Assembly (NCBI GenBank): GCA_035048495.1
Contig: JASUTR010000136.1
Span: forward strand, 124,001 to 188,000
DNA: 64,000 nucleotides
From: Euptelea pleiosperma
Taxonomy: Eukaryota > Streptophyta > Magnoliopsida > Ranunculales > Eupteleaceae
Reading direction: 5' to 3'
In this document: positions 52,793 through 64,000 of the stretch, in pieces
Position numbering within the stretch: the stretch's first letter is position 1
Layout of the letters: the number at the start of each line of letters is the position of its first letter
Translations under genes and position numbers: made by a program
Notes under the pieces: model-generated
What the model saw: the letters and a program-made list of their open reading frames with translations, nothing else
What the model was told of the DNA's origin: nothing
Databases searched by the model: none

Positions 52793-55700
52793 GTGTTGGA
52801 ATAAGATTCGGGACAGTCGAAACAAGTTAGCTCCAACCGTGCGTCAACGTCTCAAATTGGACTCAGTTTGTGTGTTACATTCAGAAGCCTATAACTTGTG
52901 ACTTTTTCGCAACCGAACCTCGTAATTAGACTCGAATTCTTCCATTACTATTGTTTCAACACATTTGAAGTGTTGGAATAAGATTCGGGACAGTCGAAAC
53001 AAGTTAGCTCCAACCGTGCATCAACGTCTCAAATTGGACTCAGTTTGTGTGTTACATTCAGAAGCCTATAACTTGTGACTTTTTCGCAACCGGACCTCGT
53101 AATTGGACTCAAAGTCTTCCATTACTATTATTGCAACACATTTGAAGTGTTTAAACAAGATTCGTGACAGTCAAAACAAGTTAGCTCCATCCGTGCGTCA
53201 ACGTCACAAATTGGACTCAGTTTGTGTGTTACATTCCGAAGCCTATAACTTGTGACTTTTTCGCAACCGGACCTCGTAATTAGACTCGAATTCTTCCATT
53301 ACAATTGTTTCAACACATTTGAAGTGTTGGAACAAGATTTATGACTGTCGAAACAAGTTAGCTCCATCCGTGCGTCAACGTCTCAAATTGGACTCAGTTT
53401 GTGTGTTACATTCCGAAGCCTATAACTTGCGACATTTTCGCAATCGGACCTCGTAATTGGACTCAAACACTTCCATTATTATTGTTTCAACACATTTGAA
53501 GTATTGGAACAAGATTCGGGATAGGCGAAACAAGTTAGCTCCATCCGTGCGTTAATGTCTCAAATTGGACTCAGTTTGTGTGTTACATTCCGAAGCCTAT
53601 AACTTGTGACTTTTTCGCAATCGGACCTCATAATTGGACTCAAACACTTCCATTATTATTGTTTCAACACATTTGAAGTGTTGGAATAAGATTCGGGACA
53701 GTCGAAACAAGTTAGCTCCAACCGTGCGTCAACGTCTCAAATTGGACTCAGTTTGTGTGTTACATTCAGAAGCCTATAACTTGTGACTTTTTCGCAACCG
53801 AACCTCGTAATTAGACTCGAATTCTTCCATTACTATTGTTTCAACACATTTGAAGTGTTGGAATAAGATTCGGGACAGTCGAAACAAGTTAGCTCCAACC
53901 GTGCATCAACGTCTCAAATTGGACTCAGTTTGTGTGTTACATTCAGAAGCCTATAACTTGTGACTTTTTCGCAACCGGACCTCGTAATTGGAGTCAAAGT
54001 CTTCCATTACTATTGTTGCAACACATTTGAAGTGTTGAAACAAGATTCGTGACAGTCAAAACAAGTTTGCTCCATCCGTGCGTCAACGTCTCAAATTGGA
54101 CTCAGTTTGTGTGTTACATTCCGAAGCCTATAACTTGTGACTTTTTCGCAACCGAACCTCGTAATTAGACTTGAATTCTTCCATTACAATTGTTTCAACA
54201 CATTTGAAGTGATGGAACAAGATTTATGACTGTCGAAACAAGTTAGCTCCATCCGTGCGTCAACGTCTCAAATTGGACTCAGTTTGTGTGTTACATTCCG
54301 AAGCCTATAACTCGTGACTTTTTCGCAATCGGACCTCGTAATTGGACTCAAACTCTTCCATTATTATTGTTTCAACACATTTGAAGTATTGGAACAAGAT
54401 TCGGGATAGGCGAAACAAGTTAGCTCCATCCGTGCGTCAACGTCTCAAATTGGACTCAGTTTGTGTGTTACATTCCGAAGCCTATAACTTGTGACTTTTT
54501 CTCAACCGGACCTCGTAATTGGACTCAAAGTCTTCCATACTATTGTTGCAACACATTTGAAGTGTTGAAACATGATTCGTGACAGTCAAAACAAGTTAGC
54601 TCCATCCGTGCGTCAACGTCTCAAATTGGACTCTGTTTGTGTGTTACATTACGAAGCCTATAACCTGTGACTTTTTCGCAACCGGACCTCGTAATTAGAC
54701 TCGAATTCTTCCATTACAATTGTTTCAATACATTTGAAGTGTTGGAACAAGATTTATGATTGTCGAAACAAGTTAGTTCCATCTGTGTGTCAACGTCTAA
54801 AATTGGACTCAGTTTGTGTGTTACATTCCGAAGCCTATAACTTGTGACTTTTTCGCGACCGGACCTCGTAATTGGACTCAAACTCTTCCACTACTATTAT
54901 TTCAACACATTTGATGTGTTGGAACAAGATTTATGACTGTCGAAAAAAGTTAGCTCCATCCGTGCGTCAACGTCTCAAATTGGACTCAGTTTGTCTGTTA
55001 CATTCCAAAGCCTATAACTTGTGACTTTTTCGCAATCGAACCTCGTAATTAGACTCGAATTCTTCCATTACTATTGTTTCAACACATTTGAAGTGTTGGA
55101 ATAAGATTCGGGACAGTCGAAACAAGTTAGCTCCAACCGTGCGTCAACGTCTCAAATTGGACTCAGTTTGTATGTTACATTCCGAAGCCTATAACTTGTG
55201 GCTTTTTCGCAACCGAACCTCGTAATTAGACTCGAATTCTTTCATTACTATTGTTTCAACACATTTGAAGTGTTGGAACAAGATTCGGGACAGTCGACAC
55301 AAGTTAGCTCCATCCGTGCGTGAACATCACAAATTGGACTCAGTTCGTGTGTTACATTCCGAAGCCTTTAACTTTTGACTTTTTCGCAATCAGACCTCGT
55401 AATTGGCCTCAAACTCTTCCATTATTATTGTTTCAACACATTTGAAGTATTGGAACAAGATTCAGGATAGGCGAAACAAGTTAGCTCCATCCGTGCGTCA
55501 ACGTCTCAAATTGGACTCAGTTTGTGTGTTACATTCCGAAGCCTATAACTTGTGACTTTTTCGCAACCGGACCTCGTAATTGGACTCAAAGTCTTCCATA
55601 CTATTGTTGCAACACATTTGAAGTGTTGAAACAAGATTCGTGACAGTCAAAACAAGTTAGCTCCATCCGTGCGTCAACGTCTCAAATTGGACTCAGTTTG

Positions 55701-56861
55701 TGTGTTACATTCCGAAGCCTATAACCTGTGACTTTTTCGCAACTGGACCTCGTAATTAGACTCCAATTCTTCCATTACAATTGTTTCAATACATTTGAAG
55801 TGTTGGAACAAGATTTATGACTGTCGAAACAAGTTAGCTCCATCTGTGTGTCAACGTCTAAAATTGGACTCAGTTTGTGTGTTATATTCCGAAGCCTATA
55901 ACTTGTGACTTTTTCGCGACCGGACCTCGTAATTGGACTCAAACTCTTCCACTACTATTGTTTCAACACATTTGATGTGTTGGAACAAGATTTATGACTC
56001 TCGAAAAAAGTTAGCTCCATCCGTGCGTCAACGTCTCAAATTGGACTTAGTTTGTCTGTTACATTCCAAAGCCTATAACTTGTGACTTTTTCGCAATCGA
56101 ACCTCGTAATTAGACTCGAATTCTTCCATTACTATTGTTTCAACACATTTGAAGTGTTGGTATAAGATTCGGGACAGTCGAAACAAGTTAGCTCCAACCG
56201 TGCGTCAACGTCTCAAATTGAACTCAGTTTGTATGTTACATTCCGAAGCCTATAACTTGTGGCTTTTTCACAACCGAACCTCGTAATTACACTCGAATTC
56301 TTTCATTACTATTGTTTCAACACATTTGAAGTGTTGGAACAAGATTCGGGACAGTCGAAACAATGTAGCTCCATCCGTACGTGAACGTCTCAAATTGGAC
56401 TCAGTTTGTGTGTTACATTCCGAAGCCTATAACTTGTGACTTTTTCGCAACCGGACCTCGTAATTAGACTCGAATTCTTCCATTACAGTTGTTTCAACAC
56501 ATTTGAAGTGATGGAACAAGATTTATGACTGTCGAAACAAGTTAGCTCCATCCGTGCGTCAACGTCTCAAATTGGACTCAGTTTGTGTGTTACATTCCGA
56601 AGCCTATAACTTGCGACATTTTCGCAATCGGACCTCGTAATTGGACTCAAACACTTCCATTATTATTGTTTCAACACATTTGAAGTATTGGAACAAGATT
56701 CGGGATAGGCGAAACAAGTTAGCTCCATCCGTGCGTTAATGTCTCAAATTGGACTCAGTTTGTGTGTTACATTCCGAAGCCTATAACTTGTGACTTTTTC
56801 GCAATCGGACCTCATAATTGGACTCAAACACTTCCATTATTATTGTTTCAACACATTTGAA
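52793..56861 (+). repeat. 4,069-bp tandem duplication, unit 1 (23 monomers)
   Basis: Markers recur 4,069 bp apart: ACATTTGATGTGTTGG near 54,909 and 58,978, CAGTTCGTGTG near 55,342 and 59,411, and TTCCATTACAGTTG near 56,479 and 60,548. The period is 23 x 177 minus 2; the two lost bases are the CCATACTATTG deletions near 54,535 and 55,595. About five substitutions separate the copies, for example ATGATTCG versus AAGATTCG near 54,582. Several monomers are unlike those elsewhere in the window: GAAAAAAGTTAGC, GTGGCTTTTTC, CCTTTAACTTTTGAC. Confidence 0.85.
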
Positions 56862-59800
56862 GTGTTGGAATAATATTCGGGACAGTCGAAACAAGTTAGC
56901 TCCAACCGTGCGTCAACGTCTCAAATTGGACTCAGTTTGTGTGTTACATTCAGAAGCCTATAACTTGTGTCTTTTTCGCAACCGAACCTCGTAATTAGAC
57001 TCGAATTCTTCCATTACTATTGTTTCAACACATTTGAAGTGTTGGAATAAGATTCGGGACAGTCGAAACAAGTTAGCTCCAACCGTGCATCAACGTCTCA
57101 AATTGGACTCAGTTTGTGTGTTACATTCAGAAGCCTATAACTTGTGACTTTTTCGCAACCGGACCTCGTAATTGGACTCAAAGTCTTCCATTACTATTAT
57201 TGCAACACATTTGAAGTGTTTAAACAAGATTCGTGACAGTCAAAACAAGTTAGCTCCATCCGTGCGTCAACGTCACAAATTGGACTCAGTTTGTGTGTTA
57301 CATTCCGAAGCCTATAACTTGTGACTTTTTCGCAACCGGACCTCGTAATTAGACTCGAATTCTTCCATTACAATTGTTTCAACACATTTGAAGTGTTGGA
57401 ACAAGATTTATGACTGTCGAAACAAGTTAGCTCCATCCGTGCGTCAACGTCTCAAATTGGACTCAGTTTGTGTGTTACATTCCGAAGCCTATAACTTGCG
57501 ACATTTTCGCAATCGGACCTCGTAATTGGACTCAAACACTTCCATTATTATTGTTTCAACACATTTGAAGTATTGGAACAAGATTCGGGATAGGCGAAAC
57601 AAGTTAGCTCCATCCGTGCGTTAATGTCTCAAATTGGACTCAGTTTGTGTGTTACATTCCGAAGCCTATAACTTGTGACTTTTTCGCAATCGGACCTCAT
57701 AATTGGACTCAAACACTTCCATTATTATTGTTTCAACACATTTGAAGTGTTGGAATAAGATTCGGGACAGTCGAAACAAGTTAGCTCCAACCGTGCGTCA
57801 ACGTCTCAAATTGGACTCAGTTTGTGTGTTACATTCAGAAGCCTATAACTTGTGACTTTTTCGCAACCGAACCTCGTAATTAGACTCGAATTCTTCCATT
57901 ACTATTGTTTCAACACATTTGAAGTGTTGGAATAAGATTCGGGACAGTCGAAACAAGTTAGCTCCAACCGTGCATCAACGTCTCAAATTGGACTCAGTTT
58001 GTGTGTTACATTCAGAAGCCTATAACTTGTGACTTTTTCGCAACCGGACCTCGTAATTGGAGTCAAAGTCTTCCATTACTATTGTTGCAACACATTTGAA
58101 GTGTTGAAACAAGATTCGTGACAGTCAAAACAAGTTTGCTCCATCCGTGCGTCAACGTCTCAAATTGGACTCAGTTTGTGTGTTACATTCCGAAGCCTAT
58201 AACTTGTGACTTTTTCGCAACCGAACCTCGTAATTAGACTTGAATTCTTCCATTACAATTGTTTCAACACATTTGAAGTGATGGAACAAGATTTATGACT
58301 GTCGAAACAAGTTAGCTCCATCCGTGCGTCAACGTCTCAAATTGGACTCAGTTTGTGTGTTACATTCCGAAGCCTATAACTCGTGACTTTTTCGCAATCG
58401 GACCTCGTAATTGGACTCAAACTCTTCCATTATTATTGTTTCAACACATTTGAAGTATTGGAACAAGATTCGGGATAGGCGAAACAAGTTAGCTCCATCC
58501 GTGCGTCAACGTCTCAAATTGGACTCAGTTTGTGTGTTACATTCCGAAGCCTATAACTTGTGACTTTTTCGCAACCGGACCTCGTAATTGGACTCAAAGT
58601 CTTCCATACTATTGTTGCAACACATTTGAAGTGTTGAAACAAGATTCGTGACAGTCAAAACAAGTTAGCTCCATCCGTGCGTCAACGTCTCAAATTGGAC
58701 TCAGTTTGTGTGTTACATTACGAAGCCTATAACCTGTGACTTTTTCGCAACCGGACCTCGTAATTAGACTCGAATTCTTCCATTACAATTGTTTCAATAC
58801 ATTTGAAGTGTTGGAACAAGATTTATGATTGTCGAAACAAGTTAGTTCCATCTGTGTGTCAACGTCTAAAATTGGACTCAGTTTGTGTGTTACATTCCGA
58901 AGCCTATAACTTGTGACTTTTTCGCGACCGGACCTCGTAATTGGACTCAAACTCTTCCACTACTATTATTTCAACACATTTGATGTGTTGGAACAAGATT
59001 TATGACTGTCGAAAAAAGTTAGCTCCATCCGTGCGTCAACGTCTCAAATTGGACTCAGTTTGTCTGTTACATTCCAAAGCCTATAACTTGTGACTTTTTC
59101 GCAATCGAACCTCGTAATTAGACTCGAATTCTTCCATTACTATTGTTTCAACACATTTGAAGTGTTGGAATAAGATTCGGGACAGTCGAAACAAGTTAGC
59201 TCCAACCGTGCGTCAACGTCTCAAATTGGACTCAGTTTGTATGTTACATTCCGAAGCCTATAACTTGTGGCTTTTTCGCAACCGAACCTCGTAATTAGAC
59301 TCGAATTCTTTCATTACTATTGTTTCAACACATTTGAAGTGTTGGAACAAGATTCGGGACAGTCGACACAAGTTAGCTCCATCCGTGCGTGAACATCACA
59401 AATTGGACTCAGTTCGTGTGTTACATTCCGAAGCCTTTAACTTTTGACTTTTTCGCAATCAGACCTCGTAATTGGCCTCAAACTCTTCCATTATTATTGT
59501 TTCAACACATTTGAAGTATTGGAACAAGATTCAGGATAGGCGAAACAAGTTAGCTCCATCCGTGCGTCAACGTCTCAAATTGGACTCAGTTTGTGTGTTA
59601 CATTCCGAAGCCTATAACTTGTGACTTTTTCGCAACCGGACCTCGTAATTGGACTCAAAGTCTTCCATACTATTGTTGCAACACATTTGAAGTGTTGAAA
59701 CAAGATTCGTGACAGTCAAAACAAGTTAGCTCCATCCGTGCGTCAACGTCTCAAATTGGACTCAGTTTGTGTGTTACATTCCGAAGCCTATAACCTGTGA

Positions 59801-60930
59801 CTTTTTCGCAACTGGACCTCGTAATTAGACTCCAATTCTTCCATTACAATTGTTTCAATACATTTGAAGTGTTGGAACAAGATTTATGACTGTCGAAACA
59901 AGTTAGCTCCATCTGTGTGTCAACGTCTAAAATTGGACTCAGTTTGTGTGTTATATTCCGAAGCCTATAACTTGTGACTTTTTCGCGACCGGACCTCGTA
60001 ATTGGACTCAAACTCTTCCACTACTATTGTTTCAACACATTTGATGTGTTGGAACAAGATTTATGACTCTCGAAAAAAGTTAGCTCCATCCGTGCGTCAA
60101 CGTCTCAAATTGGACTTAGTTTGTCTGTTACATTCCAAAGCCTATAACTTGTGACTTTTTCGCAATCGAACCTCGTAATTAGACTCGAATTCTTCCATTA
60201 CTATTGTTTCAACACATTTGAAGTGTTGGTATAAGATTCGGGACAGTCGAAACAAGTTAGCTCCAACCGTGCGTCAACGTCTCAAATTGGACTCAGTTTG
60301 TATGTTACATTCCGAAGCCTATAACTTGTGGCTTTTTCACAACCGAACCTCGTAATTACACTCGAATTCTTTCATTACTATTGTTTCAACACATTTGAAG
60401 TGTTGGAACAAGATTCGGGACAGTCGAAACAATGTAGCTCCATCCGTACGTGAACGTCTCAAATTGGACTCAGTTTGTGTGTTACATTCCGAAGCCTATA
60501 ACTTGTGACTTTTTCGCAACCGGACCTCGTAATTAGACTCGAATTCTTCCATTACAGTTGTTTCAACACATTTGAAGTGATGGAACAAGATTTATGACTG
60601 TCGAAACAAGTTAGCTCCATCCGTGCGTCAACGTCTCAAATTGGACTCAGTTTGTGTGTTACATTCCGAAGCCTATAACTTGCGACATTTTCGCAATCGG
60701 ACCTCGTAATTGGACTCAAACACTTCCATTATTATTGTTTCAACACATTTGAAGTATTGGAACAAGATTCGGGATAGGCGAAACAAGTTAGCTCCATCCG
60801 TGCGTTAATGTCTCAAATTGGACTCAGTTTGTGTGTTACATTCCGAAGCCTATAACTTGTGACTTTTTCGCAATCGGACCTCATAATTGGACTCAAACAC
60901 TCCCATTATTATTGTTTCAACACATTTGAA
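56862..60930 (+). repeat. 4,069-bp tandem duplication, unit 2
   Basis: Second copy, differing by AATAATATTCGG near 56,871 and GTGTCTTTTTCG near 56,968 among others. It ends near 60,930, where GTATTGGAAC replaces GTGTTGGAATAA and a run of class A monomers begins. Confidence 0.85.
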
Positions 60931-61257
60931 GTATTGGAACAAGATTCGGGATAGGCGAAACAAGTTAGCTCCATCCGTGCGTCAACGTCTCAAATTGGAC
61001 TCAGTTTGTGTGTTACATTCCGAAGCCTATAACTCGTGACTTTTTCGCAATCGGACCTCGTAATTGGACTCAAACTCTTCCATTATTATTGTTTCAACAC
61101 ATTTGAAGTATTGGAACAAGATTCGGGATAGGCGAAACAAGTTAGCTCCATCCGTGCGTCAACGTCTCAAATTGGACTCAGTTTGTGTGTTACATTCCGA
61201 AGCCTATAACTCGTGACTTTTTCGCAATCGGACCTCGTAATTGGACTCAAACTCTTC
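60904..61257 (+). repeat. Two consecutive identical class A monomers
   Basis: Bases 60,904-61,080 and 61,081-61,257 read as identical 177-bp monomers, including the less common AACTCGTGAC and CAATCGGACCTCG variants. A third class A monomer follows from 61,258 and is the same until AACTTGTGAC near 61,388. Elsewhere neighbouring monomers nearly always belong to different classes, so this is a fresh single-monomer duplication. Confidence 0.85.
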
Positions 61258-64000
61258 CATTATTATTGTTTCAACACATTTGAAGTATTGGAACAAGATT
61301 CGGGATAGGCGAAACAAGTTAGCTCCATCCGTGCGTCAACGTCTCAAATTGGACTCAGTTTGTGTGTTACATTCCGAAGCCTATAACTTGTGACTTTTTC
61401 GCAACCGGACCTCGTAATTGGACTCAAAGTCTTCCATACTATTGTTGCAACACATTTGAAGTGTTTAAACAAGATTCGTGACAGTCAAAACAAGTTAGCT
61501 CCATCCGTGCGTCAACGTTTCAAGTTGGACTCAGTTTGTGTGTTACATTCTGAAGCCTATAACTTGTGACATTTTCACAATCGAATCCTCGTAATTGGAC
61601 TCAAACTCTTCCATTATTATTGTTTCAACACATTTGAAGTATTGGAACAAGATTCGGGATAGGCGAAACAAGTTAGCTCCATCAGTGCGTCAACGTCTCA
61701 AATTGGACTCAGTTAGTGTGTTACATTCCGAAGGCTATAACTTGTGACTTTTTCACAACCGGACCTCGTAATTGGACTCAAAGTCTTCCATTACTATTGT
61801 TGCAACACATTTGAAGTGTTGAATCAAGATTCGTGACAGTAAAGACAAGTTAGCTCCATCCATGCGTCAACGTCTCAAATTGGACTCATTTTGTGTGTTA
61901 CATTCCGAAGCCTATAACTTGTGACTTTTTCGCAACCGGACCTCGTAATTAGACTCGAATTCTTCCATTACAATTGTTTCAACACATTTGAAGTGTTGGA
62001 ACAAGATTTATGACTGTCTAAACAAGTTAGCTCCATCTGTGTGTCAACGTCTCAAATTGGACTCAGTTTGTGTGTTATATTCCGAAGCCTATAACTTGTG
62101 ACTTTTTTGCGACCGGACCTCGTAATTAGACTCAAACTCTTCCATTTCTATCATTTCAACACTTTTGAAGTATTGGAACAAGATTCGGGATAGGCAAAAC
62201 AACTTAGCTCCATCCGTGCGTCAACGCCTCAAATTGGACTCAGTTAGTGTGTTACATTCCGAAGCCTATAACTTGTGACTTTTTCGCAACCGGACCTCGT
62301 AATTGGAGTCAAAGTCTTCCATTACTATTGTTGCAACACATTTGAAGTGTTTAAACAAGATTCGTGACAGTCAAAACAAGTTAGCTCCATCCGTGCGTCA
62401 ACGTCACAAATTGGACTCAGTTTGTGTGTTACATTCCGAAGCCTATAACTTGTGACTTTTTCGCAACCAGATCTCGTAATTAGACTCGAATTCTTCCATT
62501 ACAATTGTTTCAACACATTTGAAGTGTTGGAACAAGATTTATGACTGTCGAAACAAGTTAGCTCCATCCGTGCGTCAACGTCTCAAATTGGACTCAGTTT
62601 GTGTGTTACATTCCGAAGCCTATAACTTGCGACATTTTCGCAAACGGACCTCGTAATTGGACTCAAACACTTCCATTATTATTGTTTCAACACATTTGAA
62701 GTATTGGAACAAGATTCGGGATAGGCGAAACAAGTTAGCTCCATCCGTGCGTTAATGTCTCAAATTGGACTCAGTTTGTGTGTTACATTCCGAAGCCTAT
62801 AACTTGTGACTTTTTCGCAATCGGAGCTCATAATTGGACTCAAACACTTCCATTATTATTGTTTCAACACATTTGAAGTGTTGGAATAAGATTCGGGACA
62901 GTCGAAACAAGTTAGCTCCAACCGTGCGTCAACGTCTCAAATTGGACTCAGTTTGTGTGTTACATTCAGAAGCCTATAACTTGTGACTTTTTCGCAACCG
63001 AACCTCGTAATTAGACTCGAATTCTTCCATTACTATTGTTTCAACACATTTGAAGTGTTGGAATAAGATTCGGGACAGTCGAAACAAGTTAGCTCCAACC
63101 GTGCATCAACGTCTCAAATTGGACTCAGTTTGTGTGTTACATTCAGAAGCCTATAACTTGTGACTTTTTCGCAACCGGACCTCGTAATTGGACTCAAAGT
63201 CTTCCATTACTATTATTGCAAAACATTTGAAGTGTTTAAACAAGATTCGTGACAGTCAAAACAAGTTAGCTCCATCCGTGCGTCAACGTCACAAATTGGA
63301 CTCAGTTTGTGTGTTACATTCCGAAGCCTATAACTTGTGACTTTTTCGCAACCGGACCTCGTAATTAGACTCGAATTCTTCCATTACAATTGTTTCAACA
63401 CATTTGAAGTGTTGGAACAAGATTTATGACTGTCGAAACAAGTTAGCTCCATCCGTGCGTCAACGTCTCAAATTGGACTCAGTTTGTGTGTTACATTCCA
63501 AAGCATATAACTTGCGACATTTTCGCAATCGGACCTCGTAATTGGACTCAAACACTTCCATTATTATTGTTTCAACACATTTGAAGTATTGGAACAAGAT
63601 TCGGGATAGGCGAAACAAGTTAGCTCCATCCGTGCGTTAATGTCTCAAATTGGACTCAGTTTGTGTGTTACATTCAGAAGCCTATAACTTGTGACTTTTT
63701 CGCAACCGGACCTCGTAATTGGAGTCAAAGTCTTCCATTACTATTATTGCAACACATTTGAAGTGTTGAAACAAGATTCGTGACAGTCAAAACAAGTTTG
63801 CTCCATCCGTGCGTCAACGTCTCAAATTGGACTCAGTTTGTGTGTTACATTCCGAAGCCTATAACTTGTGACTTTTTCGCAACCGAACCTCGTAATTAGA
63901 CTTGAATTCTTCCATTACAATTGTTTCAACACATTTGAAGTGATGGAACAAGATTTATGACTGTCGAAACAAGTTAGCTCCATCCGTGCGTCAACGTCTC
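61258..64000 (+). repeat. Satellite monomers to the right edge
   Basis: About 15 monomers in ordinary class order. A hybrid near 61,430-61,470 combines CCATACTATTG with GTGTTTAAAC. TTGCGACATTTTCG is at about 62,628 and 63,512, 885 bp (five monomers) apart. Near 63,670 the expected 3' part of an A2 monomer is replaced by ACATTCAGAAG, and the next unit starts GGAGTCAAAGTC with ATTATTGCAAC, so another register change lies there. The array continues past the window. Confidence 0.78.

Larger units (their letters stand above)
1..64000 (+). repeat. 177-bp satellite DNA array, about 361 monomers
   Basis: The sequence repeats every 177 bp from the first base to the last. The landmark GTAATT after GGACCTC falls at 1, 178, 355, 532, 709, 886, 1063, 1240, 1417 and 1594, always 177 apart, and the register can be followed through the window with only occasional 1-bp slips. 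All copies face the same way. The consensus is about 41% GC with about nine CpGs per monomer (hand count). Every forward frame of the consensus contains a stop, and since 177 is 3 x 59 those stops recur in every monomer, so nothing is coding. The family is inferred to be a centromeric or pericentromeric satellite from monomer length, single orientation, higher-order structure and absence of other DNA. Satellites of 175-180 bp are known from several plant centromeres. I do not recognise this one, and a dispersed or subtelomeric satellite cannot be excluded. Confidence 0.97.

Noticed and set aside
1..64000. Repeat-spacer regularity that might suggest a CRISPR array
   Set aside because: The entire 177-bp period is conserved, with no variable unique spacers between short repeats, and there are no cas genes.
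1..64000. Identification as a specific known 177-bp satellite, such as those of cucumber or crucifers
   Set aside because: The length agrees, but I cannot recall a matching sequence with certainty and cannot search. A BLASTN of one monomer against satellite databases would decide.
1..64000. Telomeric repeats or rDNA spacer repeats
   Set aside because: No telomere-type hexamer or heptamer runs and no rRNA gene or rDNA promoter sequence appear anywhere in the window.

Overview
The whole 64-kb window is one uninterrupted tandem satellite array. Reading line by line I find about 361 head-to-tail copies of a 177-bp monomer, all in the same orientation. I see no gene, RNA gene, transposon, CRISPR array or non-satellite spacer. 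The consensus monomer is about 41% GC by hand count. A monomer near nucleosome length, megasatellite-like higher-order organisation and no coding DNA point to a eukaryotic centromeric or pericentromeric satellite. A plant is the most natural guess, because 175-180 bp centromeric repeats are common there, but I do not recognise this sequence and the window cannot settle species or even kingdom.

Monomers fall into a few recurring classes, told apart mainly by bases 1-30 and 45-75 of the unit. Class A has GGACTCAAACTC, a GTATTGGAAC segment and GGGATAGGCGAAAC. Class B has AGACTCGAATTC, ACAATTG and TTTATGACTGTC. Class C has AGACTCGAATTC, GGAATAAG, GGGACAGTCG and CCAACCG. Class D has AAAGTC, GTTGCAAC and CGTGACAGTCAAAAC, and a sub-class carries GTTTAAAC. 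These classes are strung into higher-order repeats (HORs) of 8, 12, 15, 13 and 10 monomers in different parts of the window, with hybrid monomers at the changes of register.

Four large tandem duplications sit on top of the HORs. (1) 206-10,825 and 10,826-21,445: a 60-monomer, 10,620-bp unit in two copies differing at only about four bases. (2) About 33,170-36,885 and 36,886-40,601: 21 monomers, 3,716 bp, about 20 differences. (3) 41,331-46,641 and 46,642-51,773: 30 monomers, 5,311 bp, the second copy having lost one monomer near 48,250. (4) About 52,793-56,861 and 56,862-60,930: 23 monomers, 4,069 bp, about five differences. The 8-mer HOR opening the 10.6-kb unit reappears in the 5.3-kb units, so the blocks are rearranged relatives. 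The pattern fits repeated unequal exchange at different times.

Two stretches, about 24,780-25,380 and 27,780-28,770, hold clusters of single-base indels hardly seen elsewhere. The insertions in the first look like the union of two known monomer variants, which suggests a consensus or assembly artefact. Each monomer also carries a dyad, [T/G]CAACAC-ATTTGAA-GTGTTG, that becomes a perfect 12-bp inverted repeat in hybrid monomers at 46,223 and 51,357. No accessory system of the defence or metabolic kind is present; what is notable here is the array's evolution and possible centromere function.
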